64,000 nt of DNA, from NCBI GenBank assembly GCA_000231825.2, contig JH720297.1, positions 4,388 through 68,387 of the forward strand. Reading direction: 5' to 3'. Every line of letters begins with the position of its first letter. Positions within the stretch are counted from its first letter, which is position 1. Shown piece after piece: positions 11,889 through 24,241 of this stretch. Position numbers and translations under genes: made by a program. The DNA comes from Tetrahymena elliotti 4EA. Taxonomy: Eukaryota > Ciliophora > Oligohymenophorea > Hymenostomatida > Tetrahymenidae. The notes beneath the pieces were generated by a model. That model saw nothing but the letters and a program-made list of their open reading frames with translations, was not told the origin of the DNA and did not search any database.

Positions 11889-14800
11889 ATGGCTTTAAAA
11901 TTTATTGCATTTTATATGATCTGGATTAGTTATGTAATTGGAGGGAGAGTTAGTCCTTTTGGCTCCTCTTTTATTGTGCTTTCAAGTACTAACCCTAACA
12001 CAATAGCTGATTATTATTTTTCTATGACTTTTGATACAGGATTGCCATCTACTGGCTATGTTGAAATCTTATTTCCATAAAATTAATATCCAATTGGTTT
12101 GACTCCAGCAAATCCAGTTATATATGCACCATATCCTAATACCGCAGTAGCTTCAATAATTAATTAATGGAGTGTTATTATAGCTCTTCCTAACTGGCCT
12201 GCAAATACTCCTGTATAAATTATGGTATCTGGAGTTTATAATCCTAGTAAAGAAGGAGGAACAGGATAATTTTAAATTTCTACTCTCGCGTCCTATGATA
12301 TAGTAAGTAATCCTATTAGCCCAGGAACTGTATTAGATTAATCTAAGCATTTTACTGTTGTTGGGTTATCACAGCCTACTACAAATTTAATATCTGCAAG
12401 TGTAAGTTTTGACTCTAATTCAAGTCAATAGGCAGGTTAGATAAGCATGTACAATTTTTATATGGTACCTGGTTCAGATCTACCTTATAATGTTGATTTT
12501 CGTATTACATTCCCTTCAATTTACTCTTTAACGTACGTCCTTCCCTCATAGTGTGGAAGTATTGCCAATAAGAATAACAATATTCTCAAAGGTGGTTTCT
12601 ACTGTGAAGTTCTATCTACATCAACAAATGTTCTTACAATCAAAGGAAATGGAAGCCCTATTATAAAAGGTAACTTTGAATAAACATTTTTTAAAATAAA
12701 AAAAAGTAATAAGAATAGTAGAACTGATCGTTTAATTGAATAAACAAAAAACTAAATATGGATTATTCTTTTAAAATTTAATAGGAACTGAAATAGCACT
12801 TGCCCTATCTCAGGTTTAGAATCCTCAAGTTTCTCTTATTACTGATTTATTTAAATTTGAAGTTTTACTAGCCTCTACAAATTCTACTCTTGAAGTAGCT
12901 TCAAATGTTTTAGGTCTTTACATTCAGCCAGGCATTATCACCAATATAAACCTGAAATTATACTATCCCTTGTAATAAAATAATCTTTCGATTAGCTTAA
13001 ATGAAATAATTTATTTACAAAAATAAGGTATTAAATGTTTACTGGATTCACAAGAACTTTTGTTTTGCAGTTTAAACCTACTAATCCGTTTATTGCTGCT
13101 CGTATAGTCACCGATTTTTAGCTGATCACTTCATGTCAAATAACTTAAGGATTACTTGACCCATCATTAAATTCAGGATCTAAATGTACTCCTTATGCAA
13201 ACATAATGCTGCTTTCAAACTTTTAGTCTTATGTAAGAAGTTAATTTGGAAATGAATTTGTTCAAGTATAATTTGATGCTTAAATTAAATCTTATCCAGT
13301 TTCTTCTACCAGTATAATTTCATTTTTAAAATTGAGATAATTTAAATAAATTTTTTAAAAATTTAAAGATATTCTTTCAACATAACCTGTATCGATATCT
13401 ACTTTCTTAGATTAAAATATGCTTACTTTAGTTGATTAAGATAATAGTACATCTAGCACATAATTAGCCATCACATAAGCTCGTATTAAATTATAAAATA
13501 TATTTATCAAAAATAAATAAAATAGTTTAACATAAAAAAATTTTTTTTACTTTTAATTAAAAAAATTAAGCTTATTATAAATAATAATTTAGCTCCTACT
13601 ACAGGATTGACTTTAGTCTTACCTGCTACTCCTATATCATTAAGTAATTTATAGACTAGTACCTAAAGTGTAACATTAACTGTTAGCATATAACAGACAA
13701 GCCTTCCATCTGGTGCATCAACTTGCCCTGCTGTATTTTATATAGAAATACCTGAAGACTTCTCAGGAATACCAGCATGCCAATGTAAGTACAATCAAAA
13801 AAGAAAGCTAAAAATTATTTTATTTTGAAACTAAATAATAGTTAGTGCCACTAATATTCCATGTACATTGTCAGGAGGTTTAATTTAAATTAATGTTGCT
13901 AGTGTTTAGTTAAATTTAGCTATTGTTTAAACATTAACTATCTCAAATTTAGCTAATCCAAGCATACCTGATAATTATAATATCAGAGCTAATATATATT
14001 TTACTGATACTACTGGATTGTAATATATTTATAGCTTTAATAGAGTATTAGTCATCACTTCCCCATCGTTGAGTAGCCCATCTACATATACTTTATCTAG
14101 ACAGTAGTCATCTAGTACTATGATATTCTTTTAATTTGCCTTCAAGAATTCTTTACCATCAGGAGTAAAAACTCTAGCCGACCCATTTTCATAATTTTCT
14201 TATATAGATATTATTGTTACTGGAACAAGCAATTGTAAGTGCTAAATTTTTTGTAATATTTCATCATATAATTTTTTAAACCAAAAGAATATGGATTGAG
14301 TAGTATACCAGATTTAAGTATTATAGACTGTATCTCTCTTCCTTAAACAGGTACTGATGCAGTAGGTCTTATTGATGCTCCAGGATATTAAATTTAATGT
14401 TCAATATTTTAAAATCTTGTAGTTGGAGGTATTGTAATAAGAGTTCAAAATTATGATTAACTTCAATCTATCTCAACAGCCTAGAATAGATTCATTAAAA
14501 TTGGTGTCCCTGTAACCTAAGCATTGAGTGTAGATACTCCTCAATATTAAATAAAAATATATATATCAACAAATAAAATTGTAAGATTATATTAGTAACT
14601 ACCTGCAACAAATATAACGCCAATACCTACATCTAGCGGTTTACCAGCATCAACATCAATAACAACAACACCAAATCCTCCAGATATGAAGTAGTCTTAC
14701 AAGAGTACAATACCTCTCACTGGATTTCCAGCATAAGCAGTTACAAATTATAATGGTATTTTCTTTTAGCTAGCTCCTGGATATTAATTTGATGTACAAA

Positions 14801-17800
14801 CATAAAAAATTACAATCAACAGTGTAAGCTATGTTTATTAAACCGATTTCTTTTATCTGTCTAGAATGAAGTATATTTTGATTATAACAAAGACAGCTCT
14901 TTCAGCAGGTATTCAATAAATATTTATATTTTAATACTAAAATACAATTTTTATAAAATTCTAAAAGGAAACTTGAATATTGTTATAGAAAACATCATTT
15001 CTCCTGATTATTCTTATGCAACAAATGTTAATAATTTGTATGTAAGTACTAATTCTCAATATGTGGCTGTTTACAGTGTAAAGTTTAACACACAAGTCTT
15101 AACTGATTCTACTTAAACATTAACTATAGATTATCCTACTCCTCTTATAAAGTGGGCCAAATATACATTTACATTTACAGTAGATATGCCTAATGTAAAT
15201 ATAATTGAATTTCAGTTTCCACCTTCCTACTCAATTACCTCAAATGATGTGTATTTACAAGCTATTAATTTTGTTAATATTCAAAATGAAAGCATAAATC
15301 AACAAATATTGGTTACTACACCAAGTGCTAATTTAGTTTAGATAAGTCAGTTTTAAATAATTGATGCCGCTTAAAAAGTATCTATTACATTAACAGCCAT
15401 AACAAACCCAGCAGCAAATAGTAAATAAAATACATTATAAATAATTTATTGATAGATTTTTCATTATTTTTAATATGAACTTAGCCTATTAAATAACTGT
15501 TACATAAAGATATGCTGATGGAGCAGGATTATTATATGCTATAAGATAAACTTAAGTAAATGCTGTTATTTCTGGTACAGCCTTCACACCAGAGGTCATA
15601 AATTTTTAGCCTAATTCAATAAATGCTCTCCCAAATAATTTAGGAGAAAATGGAATTTACATTTTCTAATTTTAAACAACTTTATTAATTCCAAAATAAT
15701 CAATTATAACAATAACATACCCTCCAGAATATAATTCAGTCTATTCAAAGCAACTATAATTTATTTAATGCTAAGAGAGAAACAGTATTTTGTACATTTC
15801 AAGCTGCACTTGTTCTACTAGTGCTGGTACTAAGTAAATTTATATGACCACATATGCTGATTCTAACCCTTAGCTAAGTGTAATATTAGAATATTATGGA
15901 CTGGTTTTGTAAATTTAATTTATTTTTAGATGAAAATTAAATTCTTTAATTCATAGAAATTAATAGTAAACACTATCAGCCAATTTCGACTTATAAATAC
16001 AATATAAAGGTAGCTTAATATTCAGTACTGGAACAGGTGTAAAGCCTACTATATCAAATGCAGCTACAAAATTAGCTTCTTCTTCTTTAAATTACTATCC
16101 AAAAAATGAAGGAGAAAGAGCTTATTACGAATTTACCATTCAATTTAGCAGTGTTACATAGCTTATATCTACCTAATCGATTTTGGTATACTTCCCTTTA
16201 AACTATGATGATTACTTAGGACCATATAAACTTATAATTACATCAAATGAACTTTAGGGAGCTCTCAAATATAAAGTAAACTTTTAATGTTATTATTTTC
16301 ATAAAATAATATTTTTAATATTAGTAATATAGAAGATAGTTAGTCATCTATGGCTTTTACAGTATGCCAGTTACAAAAGCTATTACTATTAAAATTTTTG
16401 GAATTGTTAATCCAAATAGAACAACAAACTAAAATTATATGAGCGAGATGTTTGGTATAGGTTTATTAGACATAAGCTCACCTAAAGAGCTGCATGGATA
16501 CAGCTTAATTGAAGCTGAGTTTAAAACTATTTCAAATATATCTCCTTAGCTTACTCCTGGTGGCATAAACTTTGCTTCAATTACTTCCACAAATTCATAT
16601 GCTAGATAAACTGGTAATTTCACATTTGTAATAGATCCTCTTTAAAACGTGCTCTCTTCTCAAGGTGGTGGATAAATTTATTTTGATTTTCCTTAAGATT
16701 TTATAGTTGATTCTTATGGAGGTACATGTACCATAAATTAAAGTTTTTCTTTTTTCTCTAATTGCTATATGAATGATGAAAATTTAAGATTTTTTTACTA
16801 AACAATTAATCCTACATGGGATTCTTCTGTTAGTGGATATATAACAGCCACAATAAGTTTAATAAGAACACCTGATTCTAGTGGACCTACTAATAATTTT
16901 ATAGCCTATAATTATGATAGCATCAATTAAGTAGTTTTAGGAAGGTCATATCCAAATTTGTTCATAGCTTCTCTCTCTTTTTCTTACTAAGGTAAGCTTA
17001 TTACAGTAAATGATGATTAGCCTTATAATTTGGAAGTTGGTTCTTTTTCTGATTTAATTACTGTTAAATTTAATGTTAATATTATCAATTACTCTGCAGA
17101 AACAACTATAACGTTAACCCCTAATGTATTAGACCCATCAATTATTATCTCACCTTTCCCTGTTGTCCTTTAATACAAATCTACAACTGCCACATTTAAG
17201 ATAGCTGCTCCTAGAACAATTTTACTTAAAACATTTTATATCACATGGTCTAAAACTGGTGATACATTCCCTCCAACTTATGCCGATTTGAGGTAATAAA
17301 AAAAATTTATTTAGTATTTTTAAAAATAAATTTACTCAAATAATTTAGGAGAACATAAATAAATATGGTTTCAGGTACTTTGATGAGAAAAGTAAGAATT
17401 GAAAATATTCCTTATATCCCCCAAGATGGTGAGAGTTATCCTTTATATTTAAGAGTACCAAACCCACCTTACACTAGTCTAACAGTTCAAATCAGTTTTG
17501 ATAATTTATTTACAGGTAAATAAGACTTTCAAAATTATGAAGCTTCTGTAAATACAACTAGTATAAATTTCAATATCTAAACAACTGTAATGGCATACAC
17601 TGTTTATTTCAGAAATAATCTGACTGTTAATTCAGTTCCAATATATTATTAACTTTCAGGAGTTGATATGTCTTCATATTAACTGTTCATTTATGATGTT
17701 GATGAAATAGCTAATGATATTGTTTATGACGCTCTTGTTGGCTAAACAATCAATAAGGTTGTACCTAACTATGTTGCACCAAATTTTATAAGTGCTATTA

Positions 17801-19233
17801 TACCATCTCATACTGTTGGAGGAGTAACAAAACCTATGATTACTAGAACATCTGTAACTCTTTCTATTACAGCTGATTAAAAAGGTTTCTTATTTTATGT
17901 TGTTGCAAATAAAAGAATACCTACTCCTACGTTTACTTCTGTTTCCCAGCCTACAAGTAATTATACATTATCATTTAGTAATCCTTTATATGGAGTAAAT
18001 TATATCAGAAAGACTAATCTATAAACATAATTTACAATTAATGATTTAACTGCTGGTATTGACTATGAAATATACATTTATATCATGAATATGAATTTAG
18101 TTAATAATAAAGTCTACTACAAAATTGCTTTCAGTACACTATGTAAATATCTAATTTAACTTTAATTTTTAACTTATTTATTTATTTATTTATCTCCTGT
18201 TTAAAAAATAGAGCCTTAAAATATAGCTGCCTTTACAATGAAGATAACTTAAAGCTCTATTTTGAGTGATGTTAAACAAGAATATATAACAAAAATGGCA
18301 AATCTTGTTTCAATCAGCTCTTCAAGGTTTTAAAATTTGCTTTAATTCATAAAATGAATTTACTTTTATTTAATTTTAAAAAGAATAATTGAAAGACAAA
18401 CAAAATGTCTCAGTATAAATTTAGATGGATCAAATTCAGCTAATGTAATGTATTGGAATCTACTTTTATTACCAGATCCTACTAATGAAGATTATTTAAC
18501 TACTCCTATAAATATTGTAGCTTAGTTAAATAACAGAATTTCAGCAATTTAACAATTTATTCCTCGTTTAGATGTAAACACTCCTTTTATCATGTCAAAC
18601 TTGTCTTTGAATATTCCTTAATTCTAAGTAAAAATTATTAAATTATACGATTCTATAATGATTAATTATTCGAATTAAATAGATTGCACCTTATATGCTA
18701 AATGAAACAATTAACTCAGTGACAATTAATTTCGGTTTAGGCTATTGTGGTACTCTAATTGCTATAGGTATTCCTAGATTAAATAGTGAAAATAGTACTA
18801 TAACTAATCAAACTGCTCTCTTAATCTAAGAACCAGCAGGTACAATATATCCAACTTCTTATGAAATATCTCAAGGTTTGAATATGACTAACCTTCCTGT
18901 CAATTCTAGCTTATTTGTATAAAAATATATTAACTAAATAAGCACACCATTTAATATAACCTTTTCAAATCTAGCTGATAGAACTGTCTATGATTTTTAT
19001 TTATCAACTATAAATGATTTTCCTTAGTTTAATTATTTGCTTGATGATGCTGCTGTTGTTAAACTCTCGATTAAAACGTTAAAGAACAAAAGTAAATATT
19101 TAAAAAAATATTATTAAATTAATGAAAATATATTTTTAACACAAAAGTACCTCTTAATATTTACACTATTCAGAAGGGACAGCTCCTTGAAATATACTTA
19201 ACTTTATTAATATTTCTTTTTATTTTGGTTTGA
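11889..19233 (+). CDS. giant secreted/surface protein with N-terminal signal and C-terminal hydrophobic tail
   Basis: Predicted 2,141-residue protein in 15 exons. Introns are 12670-12784, 12972-13027, 13483-13592, 13785-13841, 14235-14287, 14909-14967, 15421-15484, 15904-15966, 16276-16324, 17293-17348, 18143-18211, 18327-18383, 18628-18682 and 19092-19147; all phases close. The N-terminus (MALKFIAFYMIWISYVIGG) is a signal peptide. The body is rich in T, S, N, P, I and V, with many short strand-like runs such as YVEILFPQNQYPI, NIIEFQFPPSYSI and IITITYPPEYNSVY. These look like repeated, diverged beta-sandwich units with a recurring aliphatic-F-P-P-x-Y core. The C-terminus is a hydrophobic stretch (LLEIYLTLLIFLFILV) followed at once by TGA, with no cytoplasmic tail. 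That suggests either GPI anchoring or a single terminal membrane helix. Few cysteines are present. I recognise no named domain. It is likely a cell-surface or cell-coat protein. Confidence 0.75.
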
Positions 19234-19435
19234 TTTATTGAATATATTTGTTTAATTATTTTTTTTGTGCTTCATTAATTATAAATTCATATATTCCAAA
19301 TAGAATTTTAGAAATAATTTAATTTACACTTCAGTTTTATGAGTCAAATATATTTTTTAAGTTTACATATTAATTTTTTTCAAATATTAATAAATTTTTA
19401 TTAATTTTTTCAACATAATTTAATTAAACACTTCT

Positions 19436-20434
19436 ATGAATATGATGAACATTTAAGATAAAGTAGAACAATAAGCAACACAAAATACTAAGCCAAAAAC
19501 TAAAAAATTATGGGGTAAACTTAAAAATCTACTGCTGAACAAAGATGAATTTAATCTTAAAGAGCAACTGTATCTAAATATCATACCATAAATATAATTA
19601 GATAATGATATAATCTAATATGATTTAGGAAAAGATAATCTTTATGTCTTAATTTAAAAGCAAAGAGCTACCATAAGTCTGGAATAAATTAAGAAATATA
19701 ATGAAGCGAAAGTTGATAGTACTGGAGTTTCGCTTTGGCCTGCTGAGGAATTACTAGCTTATTATTGTCTAAAAAATATAGATAAATTTTAAAAAATTAA
19801 AAGAATTGCAGAGTATGGAGCTGGATACTCTGGGTTGGCAGGAATAGTCCTATCAAAATTAATATCTCAAGACAAATAAGACAATTAAAATTTTTTTATT
19901 GAAATATCAGATGGTAATGAAGAATGTGCTACTTTACTCTAAAAAAACATCGAATTAAATTATAAAATCAACGATTTAAGCTAACCTAAAGGTAATTTAT
20001 TAAATCTTTTTTTTACTTTTAAAATATTTAGATTTATTATAAAAATGTAGTTAACATATTTTATTTATTTAATAGATTTTATTAGTTCAAAATAATACAT
20101 TTGGGAGGAAAATGGGGTGGAGTTAGATGAAAAAGATAAATTTGATTGCATAATTATTGCAGATTGCTTATTTTTTAGAAACTATCATTAGGCATTAATT
20201 AAGACACTTTAAAATAATTTATCTAAAAATGGAGGTTTCTGCATAATAATTGCTCCACCAAGAGGTGGTACCTTGTAAGAATTCATTTAGAAATGTTAAG
20301 GCCAGCTAAAAGTTGAATAGTTTTCTTTTGATGATGAGACATATAAAAACATAAGTCTTAAATGTAAGAATAGCTCTGATTATAACTCAGACACTCATGA
20401 ATATTACTTTTTAAGACTACAGCATGTTAAATGA
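19436..20434 (+). CDS. CAMKMT: calmodulin-lysine N-methyltransferase
   Basis: Predicted 304-residue protein in two exons (19436-19991 and 20076-20434; intron of 84 bp; phases close). It is a class I SAM-dependent methyltransferase of the METTL21-like group. The CAMKMT family signature is clear: TGVSLWPAEELLAYYCL (about residues 96-112) precedes the SAM-binding motif I, EYGAGYSGLAG (126-136). SDGNEE follows, as in the family's TDGNE, then FDCIIIADCLFF, and a late motif, CIIIAPPRGGTLQEF. Known family members trimethylate one lysine of calmodulin, which tunes calcium signalling in the cytosol. Calmodulin is central to ciliary and cortical control in ciliates, so that substrate is plausible here. 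Three in-frame methionines lie in the first four residues, so the exact start among them is uncertain. Confidence 0.9.
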
Positions 20435-20557
20435 TTTTAAATTCAAAAATACTATTTATTTTTTTATTATTCATAAATATGTAAAAAAAAATTCATTTTA
20501 GAGGATAGTCAAAAATTATTTTATTTATAAAAAGATTATTTTAAACAATATTGTAAA

Positions 20558-20630
20558 TCCCTCATAGTCTAGCTGGTTAGGATACAAGGTTCTCACCCTT
20601 GAGACCCGGGTTCAAGTCCCGGTGGGGGAG
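20558..20630 (+). tRNA. tRNA-Glu (anticodon CUC), copy 1
   Basis: 73-nt cloverleaf. The acceptor strands TCCCTCA and TGGGGGA pair (one T-G), the D-arm is TAGTCTAGCTGGTTAGGA, the anticodon stem CAAGG/CCTTG encloses loop TTCTCAC, and the T-arm carries GGTTCAAGTCC (B box). Anticodon CTC reads GAG. There is no intron. A run of seven T at 20634-20640 serves as the Pol III terminator. Confidence 0.97.
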
Positions 20631-20923
20631 TTATTTTTTTAGCATTTAGTAATATACACACATTTGTAACTCATAAATCCAAACAAATTATTTCAAATAA
20701 CTGATATAAATATTTTTTCATTCTATTTTTATGAATTTTTTTAAAAAATTAAACATATTTGAGTTTTTTTGTGACTTGCTTTATTAAAGAGTAAAAAAAT
20801 AATTTGGAATATTGAGCACTTAATTTGAAATTATTTTTTTTTACTTTTTATTTTATTAAAAGAGATAAAAATTTCTATTTTATGAAAGTAAAATTATTGT
20901 TTAAGTGATGATTTATTAATATT

Positions 20924-20950
20924 AAATTAATTAATTTATAAATTTCCTGT
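20924..20950 (+). repeat. 27-bp direct repeat upstream of tRNA copy 2
   Basis: AAATTAATTAATTTATAAAT followed by TTCCTGT, identical to 21346-21372. In both places it ends 26 bases before the tRNA's first base. It may be a duplicated 5' flank or an upstream Pol III element. Confidence 0.75.
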
Positions 20951-20976
20951 ATTATATGTTCTAAGTTTAGTATAAA

Positions 20977-21049
20977 TCCCTCATAGTCTAGCTGGTTAGG
21001 ATACAAGGTTCTCACCCTTGAGACCCGGGTTCAAGTCCCGGTGGGGGAG
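20977..21049 (+). tRNA. tRNA-Glu (anticodon CUC), copy 2
   Basis: Identical over all 73 nt to the copy at 20558, with the same CTC anticodon and A and B boxes. It is followed by seven T at 21050-21056. The 346-bp spacer before it is AT-rich with no other gene. Confidence 0.97.
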
Positions 21050-21345
21050 TTTTTTTATATTAAAGAATATTTTAAAAATAAACTATTTTCTTCAAATAAA
21101 TTTAAAATTTTTGAGATTTAAATAAAATGTATTAAAGTTAACAAAACGCTCTCATTTTATTAATCTCTTTTAAAAATTTTTTTAAATGTATTAGTCCTTT
21201 TTTTGGTCATAAACTATTTTAATCCTTATTAATTAAATTCATTACATTTGATTAATAAAAATTATGTTTAAAGTATTATTATCTATGTAATATGAATAAA
21301 ATTTGTAAAAGTTGAGAAACTAGTATTGATGATAATTTCTATAAA

Positions 21346-21372
21346 AAATTAATTAATTTATAAATTTCCTGT
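21346..21372 (+). repeat. 27-bp direct repeat upstream of tRNA copy 3
   Basis: Second copy of the 27-bp sequence at 20924, at the same distance from its tRNA. The matched spacing suggests that the tRNA and its flank were duplicated as one unit. Confidence 0.75.
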
Positions 21373-21398
21373 GTTATTTTTCTTAAAGTTATTGTAAA

Positions 21399-21471
21399 TC
21401 CCTCATAGTCTAGCTGGTTAGGATACAAGGTTCTCACCCTTGAGACCCGGGTTCAAGTCCCGGTGGGGGAG
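21399..21471 (+). tRNA. tRNA-Glu (anticodon CUC), copy 3
   Basis: Identical to the other three copies and followed by seven T at 21472-21478. The 349-bp spacer before it holds no gene. Spacer length and the 27-bp repeat match those of copy 2. Confidence 0.97.
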
Positions 21472-21556
21472 TTTTTTTATGAATAATTACTGTTAAAATT
21501 TAATCAAAAATAATTTATTTAAAATTAATTTCCAAATTATTTAGATTTTATTGTAA

Positions 21557-21629
21557 TCCCTCATAGTCTAGCTGGTTAGGATACAAGGTTCTCACCCTTG
21601 AGACCCGGGTTCAAGTCCCGGTGGGGGAG
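21557..21629 (+). tRNA. tRNA-Glu (anticodon CUC), copy 4
   Basis: Identical to the other three copies but only 85 bp after copy 3, and without the 27-bp upstream repeat. A five-T run at 21633-21637 follows. Confidence 0.97.
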
Positions 21630-21852
21630 TTATTTTTGGATAAAACGTTAGAAGATTTTTTGCAATTTTTCATCAAATTAGAACTGCTTGTCGATTACTT
21701 ATTGGAATAATATCAATAGTAAAAGATTTGATTTTGTTATCTGTGTAAAAGAATATCTAAGTATCATCTTTTATTTATGATTGAAGGAATAATTTACCTT
21801 ATAATTAATTAATTAGTTTTTGATATCAAATTTAGGTGCAAATATTTTAGAA

Positions 21853-22722
21853 ATGAATATTATTAAACCATCAATTTTCACTTTATTTCAAAGTGATGAT
21901 AAGTTCAAGCAAGTAAATTATTAAAAAATAGCTTCTTAGCGACTTCAAATAAAATTATTTATCAGAATAGCCATTTTTTAATTTGCATATTTCATAGATA
22001 TTGATTTTTATTTGTTTATTTTTAATATAATTTTAGTTTGTTCAAGACATCATTAGCGAGTTTGTAATGGATAAGAAAAAGCCATTAGTTATAAAGTATG
22101 AAGAAATATAAAATTACTCTCAAGTGCTTGAAACACATAAATTTTTATAGGATTTAGGAAATGTTATTATAGATAATACAATTAATTCAGCTAAAAATGT
22201 AATTTAATTAGAATTCATAATATATTTTTAGATTTTTAAGGACAAGTATGGATTATTTTTGAATAAAACCTATAATTTATAAAACAATTAATAAATTTTT
22301 TAAAAAATAGCTCAAAAAGTTGATTTTAAAATGCGATTTAGGAATTACTGAATAAAGAGTGAACATTTTAGCTGAAATTTTATATTATAATATACAATCA
22401 ATTCAAAAGTAGTCAATATAAAGATAAATAGCTTTGAACTAGCTCGTATTAGTTGATTTTAACTGGAATATAAATGTAAATATTTTAAAATTGAGTAAAT
22501 TTATTTATTTCCTGTTTCTTGAATCAAAAGGTAAGTTTAGCAGCAGATAACTTAGCAAGAACTTAAATTCCCTTATTAGTACTTCAACTTATCTTAAAGA
22601 GATATGGAAGTGAAAAGGAATAAAGAATTAACCTTGAATTCTCAAAAGAAGAACTAGAAGTATTTTTGAAGAAGCTTAATAAACTTAAAAATGATGTTTT
22701 TAATTTAGATATTAACTAATGA
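21853..22722 (+). CDS. COMM-domain protein
   Basis: Predicted 192-residue protein in four exons (21853-21912, 22037-22198, 22311-22475, 22531-22722); every exon is a whole number of codons. Length fits the COMMD family (about 160-220 residues). The N-terminal part is helical. The C-terminal 75 residues form a COMM domain: LVLVDFNWNINVSLAADNLA, then PLLVLQLILKRYGSEKEQRI and the closing helix NLEFSKEELEVFLKKLNKL. COMMD proteins assemble into the Commander complex, which works with retromer-like machinery to recycle membrane proteins from endosomes. Which of the ten human paralogues it matches cannot be decided by eye. The second intron (22199-22310) is chosen because it joins SAKN to LKKLILKCDLG in phase; the two shorter alternatives leave stops. 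Confidence 0.82.
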
Positions 22723-23233
22723 TAGTTTAAGTTATTTAATTTATTTCTGTAAATAATATTTTTATAGCAAATAAGTTTTTGTTTAAAATAATACTACCAA
22801 AAAATGTTAAATGAAAACTAAAGCTAATTCTAAAAAAATATCTTATTTTAAATTTGATTAATATACATTTTAAATATTTTACTTTTATTTTGATTTTCTT
22901 TAAAAATACTAATTGTATTAATTTATAGAAGAAAAGATATAAATTGTTTTTGAAAATTTAAATAAATTTTAACAAAAAAGAATAAAAAATGCATTTTAAG
23001 TTTTTATGTTTATTAAATAAAATAAATAAATATTTTTTTGCATTTAAAGATTGAAAGTAAAAATGTGTTTTTAAGTGTTTAGTTTATAGTTGTTAAAAAT
23101 AATTTAAAATAGAAATTTCTTTATCTTTTTTTGTATTAAATCTTTTTGTTTATTAGAAATAAGCTATTAATAATTTAGTTTATTTTGATTTAATAATTTC
23201 TTTCTCTTAACAACTAAGAAATAAATAAAGAAA
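22723..23233. other. intergenic, no gene seen
   Basis: 511 bp of A/T-rich sequence between two plus-strand genes; it presumably carries the promoter of the carrier-like gene. No repeat or RNA gene seen. Confidence 0.5.
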
Positions 23234-24241
23234 ATGAATTATAGCCATTTTGATTTATCTGAAAAAGGTATCATAAGAAGAATAGGAATAATTACTTTTG
23301 TCTCAGCTGTAGGAGAAGCTTTAGCCTATCCTTTTGATAGAATTAAGATAAGAGAAATGGCTCGTTAAACATTTGTATCTAAATCTATTTTTAAAGAAAC
23401 TAAGGTTATTTATGGGGATATCTTAAAAGCAGAAAAATCTTTTGGTGTTTTCTATGGATTAAGAGCTGGTATAGATAGAATTTTGTCATAGAATTTGGCT
23501 AGATTTTTAGTATTTGATTTTTTGGTTGGTCGCCCTCTTTAACCTTACTCATATATCAGCGATTTTTAGTTATATGTGTCAGCTATTGCTGCATAATCAA
23601 TGAGTTTTTTGATATAGTAGCCTTCAAACATTCTAAAAATTAAAATTTAATGTGAACCTTTAGGAATTGACTACACTAAATATGAAAACTATTCTGAAAA
23701 ATATAGAAAAATAAGCTAATTCCACAAGGGTAAATCTACTATCTTTATGGGAACTGGTATTAGGAGTGGATTATTATTGTAAAATACAGTAGCCGTATCA
23801 GAAATATTTTTATTTTTTAAATTTTTGAGATACTTCTACGAATAAACTGAAATCAAAAGCGATGGTTTCAAAGTATGCACAAGTGCTTTACTAACAAGTT
23901 TAATTACTACAATAATAACTCATCCTCTTGATTTTATTCATCACAGATACTGTATAAGAACTCTTCAAGGGTCAGAAACTCCTTCTTTTAACAAATACAT
24001 ATTATAACTTATAAAAGAGGATATAGGAATATCCACTCTATATAAAGGGTTGATACCTTCATTAATAAAAAATTCAATAGTTACTCTTACTACCTTTTCT
24101 CTTTGGAATTATTTTACAACTGTGAGGAGACATGAGGCATTATATAATTATTATAGTCGGAAATATGAAGACAAATTAATGAAACCTGATTCTCATCACA
24201 ACTATGAAATGACAGGAGGAAGAAAAAATGTTAGAGACTGA
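23234..24241 (+). CDS. mitochondrial carrier (SLC25-like) protein, divergent
   Basis: Intronless 335-residue protein from ATG at 23234 to TGA at 24239-24241. Carrier proteins have three repeats of about 100 residues, each with a PxDxxK/R signature. Here the first is clear (AYPFDRIKIR, about residue 37), the third is recognisable but altered (THPLDFIHHR, about residue 240), and the second is degenerate (QQPSNILKIKIQ, Pro kept, acidic residue lost). Helix-end patterns such as FYGLRAGIDR and LYKGLIPSLIKN follow the signatures, as usual in the family. Carriers move metabolites across the inner mitochondrial membrane. The loss of one acidic salt-bridge residue suggests an unusual or degenerate carrier, and no substrate can be named. 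The long polar C-terminal tail (YNYYSRKYEDKL onward) is an addition. Confidence 0.75.

Noticed and set aside
18165..18195. TTTA tetranucleotide run as a possible functional repeat
   Set aside because: It lies in an intron (18143-18211) of the surface-protein gene and is ordinary AT-rich simple sequence.
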